A stretch of DNA of 7,594 bases from an uncultured Methylophaga sp. (GTDB lineage: Bacteria; Pseudomonadota; Gammaproteobacteria; Nitrosococcales; Methylophagaceae): contig CANRLD010000082.1 in assembly GCA_947631375.1 (NCBI GenBank), positions 1-7,594 on the forward strand, in the 5' to 3' direction. The notes below the pieces were generated by a model. It was not told where the DNA came from. It saw only the letters and a program-made list of their open reading frames with translations, and did no database searches. The translations under genes and the position numbers were made by a program. Positions 1-4,683 of this stretch are shown piece after piece; the stretch's first letter is position 1, and each line of letters begins with the position of its first letter.

Positions 1-96
1 AGTCGACAACACCGGAGAGGCGATACTTTGTAACGGGGTGCGCCAGCTGCGGTGTAACTCCGATAAATAAATGGCTTTTATTGCATACCAGTTCAT
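1..96 (-). CDS. ABC-2 type exporter permease, N-terminal fragment (YadH-like)
   Basis: This is the inner-membrane permease partner of the ATPase encoded just before it. Only the first 32 codons are in the window; the rest lies beyond the left edge. The visible protein begins MNWYAIKAIYLSELHR and continues to SPVLST. A short amphipathic N-terminus ending in a Q-S-I-x-S-P-V-L-S-T segment before the first membrane helix is typical of ABC-2 permeases that pair with YadG-type ATPases. The ATG shares an ATGA overlap with the ATPase stop codon. A strong ribosome binding site (GGAGG at 104-108 on the minus strand, 7 nt before the ATG) lies inside the end of the ATPase gene, so the two proteins are very likely translated together. 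The family call rests on the short N-terminus plus context; the substrate is unknown. Confidence 0.82.
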   Translation of the reverse strand, partial: MNWYAIKAIYLSELHRSWRTPLQSIASPVLST

Positions 97-1025
97 CTTG
101 TTTCCTCCAGCAGACTGACAAAAATCTGCTCTAACGAACGTTGCTTGGTTTGCATATCGCGCAGTGCTATCCCGGAACGATGAATAGCCGCCAAGACTTC
201 CGTCACATGATTTTCCGATTGATTATCGTCGTAATCATAGGTCAAGGTTTGCCCGTCCTCCGCGAGCTGCAAGGCAAACCCGTCCAGCTCATCGGGTAAA
301 CAGCTAATCGCCGATTGAAGCTGCAAAATAAGCTGCTTACGACCCAGCTTTTGCATCAGATCCCGCTTGTTATCTATCAGCAAAATCTCGCCATGATTGA
401 TAATGCCAACCCGATCAGCGATTTCCTCAGCTTCATCAATGTAATGCGTCGTCAGAATAATGGTGACGCCTTTCTGGCGTAGCTTTTCTATCAGCCGCCA
501 CATATCCCGACGCAGCTCCACATCAACCCCAGCGGTCGGTTCATCGAGAAACAATACTTCCGGCTCATGCGCCAACGCCTTGGCGATCAACACGCGGCGT
601 TTCATCCCACCCGATAGCGACTGAATTTTCTCATCGCGTTTGTTCCACAGTGACAAGGCTCGCAGAATATCTTCCAGATGTGCATCATCGCGTGGCTTAC
701 CAAAGACGCCGCGGCTAAACACCATGGTGTTCCACACCGTTTCAAAAATATCTATCGCTAATTCCTGGGGCACCAAACCAATTTGTTTACGTGCCTGTCG
801 ATATTGTGTAACCACATCATGACCGCCGACCAGCACTTCGCCTTCCCCGACGTTAACCAAGCCACAAATAATGCTGATAAGCGTCGTTTTACCTGCACCA
901 TTGGGGCCCAACAGGGCAAATATTTCACCGCGTCTGATTTGCAGATTGACCTGATTTAACGCCTGAAATCCAGAGGGATAGCGTTTACTGAGATTGCGCA
1001 CATCAATGATGTGATTATCTATCAC
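93..1025 (-). CDS. ABC-2 exporter ATP-binding protein, YadG-like
   Basis: This is the cytoplasmic ATPase of an ABC-2 export system; it binds and hydrolyses ATP to drive the permease that starts at 96. I chose the GTG at 1025, giving 310 residues, close to the usual length of YadG proteins. AAGGA lies 7 nt before it, and the ABC domain begins at once (IIDVRNLSKRYPSG). An in-frame ATG at 1118 would add 31 residues without ABC similarity, has no clear ribosome site and would overlap the preceding lipoprotein gene. Motifs, numbered from the GTG: Walker A GPNGAGKTT 40-48, Q-loop Gln87, signature LSGGM 137-141, Walker B VLFLDEP 157-163 with catalytic Glu162, and switch His194 in LTTHYIDEAEE. All nucleotide-binding residues are intact. 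The segment after about 235 is the variable C-terminal part ending LEQIFVSLLEETR, as in YadG/DrrA-like ATPases. The substrate cannot be read from the sequence. Confidence 0.95.
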   Translation of the reverse strand: MIDNHIIDVRNLSKRYPSGFQALNQVNLQIRRGEIFALLGPNGAGKTTLISIICGLVNVGEGEVLVGGHDVVTQYRQARKQIGLVPQELAIDIFETVWNTMVFSRGVFGKPRDDAHLEDILRALSLWNKRDEKIQSLSGGMKRRVLIAKALAHEPEVLFLDEPTAGVDVELRRDMWRLIEKLRQKGVTIILTTHYIDEAEEIADRVGIINHGEILLIDNKRDLMQKLGRKQLILQLQSAISCLPDELDGFALQLAEDGQTLTYDYDDNQSENHVTEVLAAIHRSGIALRDMQTKQRSLEQIFVSLLEETR

Positions 1026-1032
1026 TTGCGTT

Positions 1033-1037
1033 TCCTT
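1033..1037 (-). promoter_or_regulatory. Ribosome binding site that fixes the ABC ATPase start
   Basis: The minus strand reads AAGGA, then seven bases (AACGCAA), then GTG at 1025. The spacing and complementarity to the 16S rRNA tail are good. No comparable site precedes the alternative ATG at 1118. This supports the shorter protein and leaves 49 bp between the ATPase and the lipoprotein gene before it. Confidence 0.75.
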
Positions 1038-1074
1038 CACTACGATGTCTGAGGGCTGAGTTCGTTCGGGCTGA

Positions 1075-1473
1075 TCACTGCAACTGGCTGTTCGGCCTTG
1101 CGCCTTCTTTACATGCAATTAATTCATAGCCCATAGCATTCTCGTTATTTACAAGATCGGCAACCGGTTGAAAACCGGCTTGCTTCGCGGCATCCAAATC
1201 AGCTTCGGCTATTGTATGAACCAGAATCGCTGGCGTTCCCATCCCGCACGCCGCCGGATAAGCGACGCCGGTTCTTTGCCCGCAATGTGTTTCCATGACC
1301 TCGATATCAGCGATGGATAACCTAGCAGCGCTTTCGGCAGGCTGGATACCGCTGGTTTCACACTGCAGGGCATTGCGACTTTCATAAACCATCACGGTTT
1401 TAGTTGCCAACCCCCTGGCATGACAACCAGCCAGTAACGCTAATGCCAGCAGGGAAAGTAAATTGATTTTCAT
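1075..1473 (-). CDS. Small Cys-containing lipoprotein of unknown function
   Basis: This is a predicted 132-residue lipoprotein. The ATG at 1473 starts a classic lipoprotein signal peptide: MKIN, a Leu/Ala-rich core at 5-15, then lipobox L14-A15-G16-C17. Cys17 would be lipidated; His18 at +2 is not an inner-membrane retention Asp, so an outer-membrane location is likely. CAGGG at 1481-1485 lies 7 nt before the ATG. The reading frame stays open upstream to 1548, but that would put 25 extra residues before the signal peptide, so I rejected that start. The mature part is about 115 residues with Cys at 38, 64, 76 and 121, which could form two disulfides in the periplasm. It has no membrane helix, and I recognise no domain. 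The stretch GVAYPAACGMGTPAILVH looks like a compact structured core. The ABC exporter follows 49 bp downstream on the same strand, so co-transcription is likely, but a functional link is only inferred. Confidence 0.85.
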   Translation of the reverse strand: MKINLLSLLALALLAGCHARGLATKTVMVYESRNALQCETSGIQPAESAARLSIADIEVMETHCGQRTGVAYPAACGMGTPAILVHTIAEADLDAAKQAGFQPVADLVNNENAMGYELIACKEGARPNSQLQ

Positions 1474-1525
1474 GGTCGAGCCCTGATTGAATTTAAAATG
1501 GGATGAATCGCTTGAGTATCGAGAG

Positions 1526-1531
1526 AGTATA
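1526..1531 (-). promoter_or_regulatory. Candidate -10 element before the lipoprotein gene
   Basis: The minus strand reads TATACT in the context GTTATACTCTC, about 52 bases before the ATG at 1473. The hexamer 17 bp further upstream (TAACGG) is a poor -35 match, so this is a weak sigma-70 candidate. It would give the lipoprotein-ABC exporter genes their own transcription start after the 239-base gap. Confidence 0.25.
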
Positions 1532-1551
1532 ACGACCGAAATTCTCACCCG

Positions 1552-1673
1552 TTATACACACCGCTTACAGCGCTTTTCATAATTCACGGCGCGCTGTCGC
1601 TCCAGCACCCGTTGTGAATCAGCCGCATTGTAAACTCGCCGGCAAGCATCTTGTCTTTTTCACTTGTTGCCAT
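1552..1673 (-). pseudogene. Remnant of a maltose/galactoside O-acetyltransferase 5' end (Mac domain)
   Basis: Reading the minus strand from an ATG at 1673 gives MATSEKDKMLAGE, which matches the start of maltose/galactoside acetyltransferases (the Mac domain before the left-handed beta-helix; typical pattern EK-x-KMLAGE-LY-x-A-x-D). After codon 13 that frame turns into unrelated sequence and stops 17 codons later. Shifting by one missing base restores the family pattern: YNAADSQRVLERQRA, then VNYEKRCKRCV and a TAA at 1552-1554. The 122-base span is one short of a multiple of three, consistent with a single-base deletion at about 1633-1635. Only about 40 codons remain of a gene usually near 185 codons; no hexapeptide repeats or catalytic His follow, because the lipoprotein leader comes next. 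The family enzyme acetylates sugars with acetyl-CoA in the cytoplasm; this copy cannot. Identification is from remembered family sequence, not a search. Confidence 0.68.
1567..1597. repeat. Inverted repeat, 7-bp arms and 17-base loop
   Basis: ACAGCGC at 1567-1573 is perfectly complementary to GCGCTGT at 1591-1597. It lies inside the acetyltransferase remnant, between the dioxygenase stop and the lipoprotein promoter region. Neither strand has a run of T after the arms, so it is not a typical intrinsic terminator. It could be a weak hairpin or a chance match in decaying sequence. Confidence 0.4.
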
Positions 1674-1712
1674 AGATCCGCCCGGTAACAAACAGAGACC
1701 AGCAGAATACGT

Positions 1713-2525
1713 TTATCCGTTTTGCGGATCCCACAAATACATACTCGACTGCTTATGCAGAATGTTGAGCTGATACGCCTTGTCGCAGGCGGAGCCGGCG
1801 AAACCATAACAAACATGCAGCGGTAACAAATGCTCTTCTCTTGGGTGACAGTAACGCGCTGAAGGGGCTGCTTGCCAATCAACCAGCCGTTGTTCCCGCT
1901 GTTTTTCTGTTAATGCCTGATCACAACAAGTATCCCGCAACCAACGGTCGAAATCAGCATTCATTGCGGTTGTTTCAGCAGTCTCCTGACTAAAAAAGGC
2001 CTGCATATTGTGAAATGAGAACCCCGAACCAATCAGTAATACGGAGTCGTCTGCCACACTTTGCAAGGCTTGTCCTATCTTGATGTGCGTGGCGGGATCC
2101 AGAGTTTTGACCAGGGATAACTGGACACAAGGTATATCTGCTTGTGGGTACATGATCTTTAACGGGATAAACAGCCCGTGATCAAACCCTCTGTTTTCAT
2201 CAAGCTTTACCTCAATATCAGCCTCGCGCAAGGCATCAGCCATCGCATTTGCCAGATCCGGGTTACCGGGACAAGGGTATTTAATCTGATAGGATTCCTC
2301 TGGAAAGCCGTAATAATCATAGATCAGCTCTGGCTGTGCGCCCGCAGTAATCGTCGGCAAACGCTCTTCCCAATGGGCACTTACGACAATAATTGCTTTT
2401 GGCTGCTCGATTGTCGCGGCAATTTCCTGTAAACAGGCCACCATCTCTGCATGCGACGGATCACCAAGAAGCGGCATCGGACCGCCGCCGTGAGACAAAT
2501 ATAACGCTCGACGCTGATTGTTCAT
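1713..2525 (-). CDS. Class III extradiol ring-opening dioxygenase, LigB/DODA family (YgiD-like)
   Basis: This is a predicted cytoplasmic metal-dependent enzyme of 270 residues, the usual size for the DODA/YgiD group. Family members open catechol-type rings, for example that of L-DOPA; the true substrate here is unknown. Features in order: SHGGGP with His12, SAHW with His51, the substrate-loop region YDYYGFP..YQIKYPCPG (70-87), RGFDHGLFIPL with His116, GSGFSFHN with His172, and HPREEHLLPL with His227 and His232. By family analogy His12, His51 and a His of the HPREEH segment bind the metal, and His172 is the likely acid/base residue. All expected histidines are present. The ATG at 2525 was chosen because AAGGA lies 7 nt before it and the conserved fold begins within 10 residues. 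The frame continues upstream with a short hydrophobic stretch that I treat as untranslated. It follows the cytochrome b561 gene by 91 bp. Confidence 0.9.
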   Translation of the reverse strand: MNNQRRALYLSHGGGPMPLLGDPSHAEMVACLQEIAATIEQPKAIIVVSAHWEERLPTITAGAQPELIYDYYGFPEESYQIKYPCPGNPDLANAMADALREADIEVKLDENRGFDHGLFIPLKIMYPQADIPCVQLSLVKTLDPATHIKIGQALQSVADDSVLLIGSGFSFHNMQAFFSQETAETTAMNADFDRWLRDTCCDQALTEKQREQRLVDWQAAPSARYCHPREEHLLPLHVCYGFAGSACDKAYQLNILHKQSSMYLWDPQNG

Positions 2526-2556
2526 TACATCTTCCTTTCTGAAAGCAGAGCCGGTC

Positions 2557-2585
2557 ATTATCGCAACAGCGACTGCACCGACCAA
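2557..2585 (-). promoter_or_regulatory. Candidate sigma-70 promoter for the dioxygenase gene
   Basis: The minus strand has TTGGTC (2580-2585), a 17-bp spacer, then GATAAT (2557-2562). The -10 box is one base from consensus; the -35 box keeps only TTG. Transcription would begin about 20-25 bases before the dioxygenase ATG, leaving room for its AAGGA ribosome site. It suggests the dioxygenase may be expressed separately from the cytochrome gene. Confidence 0.35.
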
Positions 2586-2616
2586 CTTATCAAAACCTGG
2601 ACAGAGAAACCGGCAA

Positions 2617-3198
2617 TTAACGTGGCGGCAGCATTTTCAGCAGGGTACGGTCTTTCAGCTTCCAGTGGTGGTAAAACGCCGCAGTCGCATGACCAAGGAT
2701 TAGCAACCACACCAGATACGCACCGCCATTTTTGTGAATAAAATCCATCGGCACTTCAAACTGCTCGAAGGTCAATCCCATGCCATCAACAATCACAGAC
2801 TGAAACAGCCAGGTATCAGCAATTTTTGGAATATCAAATAAAAAGAAAAACTCAGTGGCAACACCGGTACCAAGATATCCCGTCACCGGCATCACAATCA
2901 GCACCGCGTAGAGCAACAGATGACCATAATGTGCTGCCTTATGTGCCAAAGCCGATCCGGGTTCATCTTCGGGTTGCCTATTGGTAAGCCGCCAATACAC
3001 GCGCAACACCACTAACACAGCAATACTGACACCAAAGGACAAATGCAGTTGCAGCGCTGTCCAGTTTTCGGCTGTTTTAGGTTCGGTAAACCAGTGACGG
3101 TAATACACCGCCATATACGCCAGTAAAAAAAGTAACGCCGTCAGCCAATGTATCACCCGGGCCACCGAGCCATAATGTGTTGCTGAATTTCTTATCAT
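2617..3198 (-). CDS. Cytochrome b561 family, four-helix di-heme membrane protein
   Basis: This is a 193-residue inner-membrane cytochrome related to E. coli CybB (YodB/YceJ family), which carries two b hemes and moves electrons between quinol and a partner, or scavenges superoxide. There are four predicted helices, at about 15-33, 50-70, 93-113 and 155-178. The family pattern is clear: HYGSVARVIHW (His17), LQLHLSFG (His52), a third-helix HYGHLLLYAVLIVMPVTGY segment, FIHKNGGAYLVW (His155), and GHATAAFYHHW (His170). His17, His52, His155 and His170 fit the four axial heme ligands of the family. The protein ends in KDRTLLKMLPPR, a usual b561 tail. The ATG at 3198 has only a weak ribosome site (AGGG), but the protein length and N-terminus fit. 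It begins 63 bp after the outer-membrane channel gene and could be read through from it. Confidence 0.92.
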   Translation of the reverse strand: MIRNSATHYGSVARVIHWLTALLFLLAYMAVYYRHWFTEPKTAENWTALQLHLSFGVSIAVLVVLRVYWRLTNRQPEDEPGSALAHKAAHYGHLLLYAVLIVMPVTGYLGTGVATEFFFLFDIPKIADTWLFQSVIVDGMGLTFEQFEVPMDFIHKNGGAYLVWLLILGHATAAFYHHWKLKDRTLLKMLPPR

Positions 3199-3261
3199 CT
3201 CTTACACCCTGCCAAGTAAAGCTCACCTGCTGTTACAAACGATATCCATGCACTAGCGGGT

Positions 3262-4683
3262 TTATGGTTCACTAACGCCGGTAACCGACTGAATGACCGG
3301 ATCATCCATCTGCCAGCCACCACCAATAACAGCGGCTAACTGTATGGTAGCAGCCAGTCGCTCCGCATGGAGATCAACCGCTATCCGCCTGGCGTTAAGC
3401 GTAATATTTTGCGCTGTCGCCACTTCAAGATAGGACACCAGCCCCGCTCGATAACGGTTAGTGATGACCTGTTCATTCTCTTGCGCCAGTTGAATCAGCG
3501 CTGCTTGCTGCTCGGCTTTTTCAGCCAGGATCTGCAACGTCGCTAACGCGTCTTCCAGTTCTCGCAGACCATCGATAACCGTCTGCCGATAAAAGGCAAC
3601 CTGTTCGTCATAGCGGGCAATGGCGATATCTCTATCAGCAATACGCTGCCCACCATCAAACAGTGTTTGCGCCAGTGTCGGCCCAACTGACCAGACGCGC
3701 AGCGGCGCATTAAACAACTGACTGACACTGTCACCCTGCAGACCGCCCCACAAGTTCAAGGTCAAATCTGGCAGCCACGCTGTCTCGGCAACCCCGATCC
3801 GCGCATTCGCTGCAGCGACCAGACGTTCCGCTGTCACCACATCCGGACGACGCGCAATCAATACTGACGATAAGGTTTGGGGTAGCACAGGTACTGCTGG
3901 TAACGGCTGCTCTTCTGCCAGCTGCAATTGCACCGGTGCCGCGCCTAGCAAGGCTACCAGTGCGTTTTCCTCCAGCGCTCGCCTGTTCTGCAGATCATAC
4001 ATATCGGTGCGTAAGGATTGCCGCTGGGTTTCCGCCTGAATGACATCGGCACGAGAAACAATGCCGGCTTCATATTGATTACGGGTCAAGGTGGTAGAGC
4101 GATCATAGGTTTCCATCGTTTCACGAAGAATCGTTTGCTGACGATCCAGCGCTCGCAGATTGATATAGGCATTGGCCACCGCGACCTGAATAGCTAACCG
4201 TGCAGCAGCAAGATCCGCTGCCGAAGCCTGCAGGTTGGCATGATCAGCTTCCACTGCACGACGTACCTTGCCCCATAGATCCGGCAGCCAGGTAACCTGC
4301 AGCCGCGCATCGTACACATCTGCCGTTGCCCGTTCACTACTACCACTACGACTGCCACCAACCGTCGCATCCACCGTCGGACTCGAACCACTGCGAGACA
4401 AGCGCCACTGCGCTTCGGCAAGACGATAACGCGCTTCGGATTGAGCCAGAGTCTGATTGGCTCGCCCAGCCTGTTCCACCAGCTCGTTCAGTACAGCATC
4501 ATCAAAAGACAACCACCACTGGCCACTGGCCATCCAGCTCTGTTCCGGCATTGACTGCCAGCCCTGTTGATAACGAATTTCCGTCGTTTCTATCGTCTCG
4601 GGCCGCACATAGTCAGGTCCGACAGTGCAGGCACCCAGACCAACGGTCAGCACAACAACAAACAGCAGCGACACTCTTTTCAT
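3262..4683 (-). CDS. opmB: Outer-membrane efflux channel lipoprotein, TolC superfamily NodT/OpmB type
   Basis: This is the outer-membrane exit duct of a tripartite RND efflux pump. Counted from the ATG at 4683 the protein has 473 residues. A lipoprotein signal peptide ends in the lipobox L16-G17-A18-C19, followed by TVGPDYVRPE, the hallmark start of NodT-family channels. Two OEP repeats follow at about 60-250 and 275-455. The first opens with WWLSFDDAVLNELVEQA..NQTLAQSEARYRLAEAQ; the second contains RRPDVVTAERLVAAANARIGVAE, LFDGGQR and YRAGLVSYLEVATAQ. The start shares one base with the pump gene's stop (TGATG), so the two are translationally coupled. A TTG one codon earlier, in the same frame, has slightly better spacing from GGAG and cannot be excluded. 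The order pump-then-channel matches muxABC-opmB of Pseudomonas, which is why I use that symbol; orthology is inferred. Confidence 0.93.
   Translation of the reverse strand: MKRVSLLFVVVLTVGLGACTVGPDYVRPETIETTEIRYQQGWQSMPEQSWMASGQWWLSFDDAVLNELVEQAGRANQTLAQSEARYRLAEAQWRLSRSGSSPTVDATVGGSRSGSSERATADVYDARLQVTWLPDLWGKVRRAVEADHANLQASAADLAAARLAIQVAVANAYINLRALDRQQTILRETMETYDRSTTLTRNQYEAGIVSRADVIQAETQRQSLRTDMYDLQNRRALEENALVALLGAAPVQLQLAEEQPLPAVPVLPQTLSSVLIARRPDVVTAERLVAAANARIGVAETAWLPDLTLNLWGGLQGDSVSQLFNAPLRVWSVGPTLAQTLFDGGQRIADRDIAIARYDEQVAFYRQTVIDGLRELEDALATLQILAEKAEQQAALIQLAQENEQVITNRYRAGLVSYLEVATAQNITLNARRIAVDLHAERLAATIQLAAVIGGGWQMDDPVIQSVTGVSEP

Noticed and set aside
1546..1613. 8-bp direct repeat CACCCGTT at 1546-1553 and 1606-1613, considered as an insertion or deletion scar
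   Set aside because: One 8-base match within about 240 bases is near chance expectation, and nothing mobile lies between the copies.
1714..1730. Short stem-loop (ATCCG / CGGAT, 5-base loop) at the dioxygenase stop codon, considered as a terminator
   Set aside because: The stem is only 5 bp and no T run follows on the minus strand.
1619..1882. 87-codon open frame on the minus strand overlapping the dioxygenase 3' end
   Set aside because: It is mostly the dioxygenase gene in another frame, has no ribosome site and no family similarity.
2526..2585. In-frame N-terminal extension of the dioxygenase with a hydrophobic stretch (VGAVAVAIMTG) resembling a signal peptide
   Set aside because: DODA enzymes are cytoplasmic, the ATG at 2525 has a strong ribosome site, and the extension would cover the candidate promoter. 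A faint resemblance of the preceding codons to a DoxX-like segment is too short to support.
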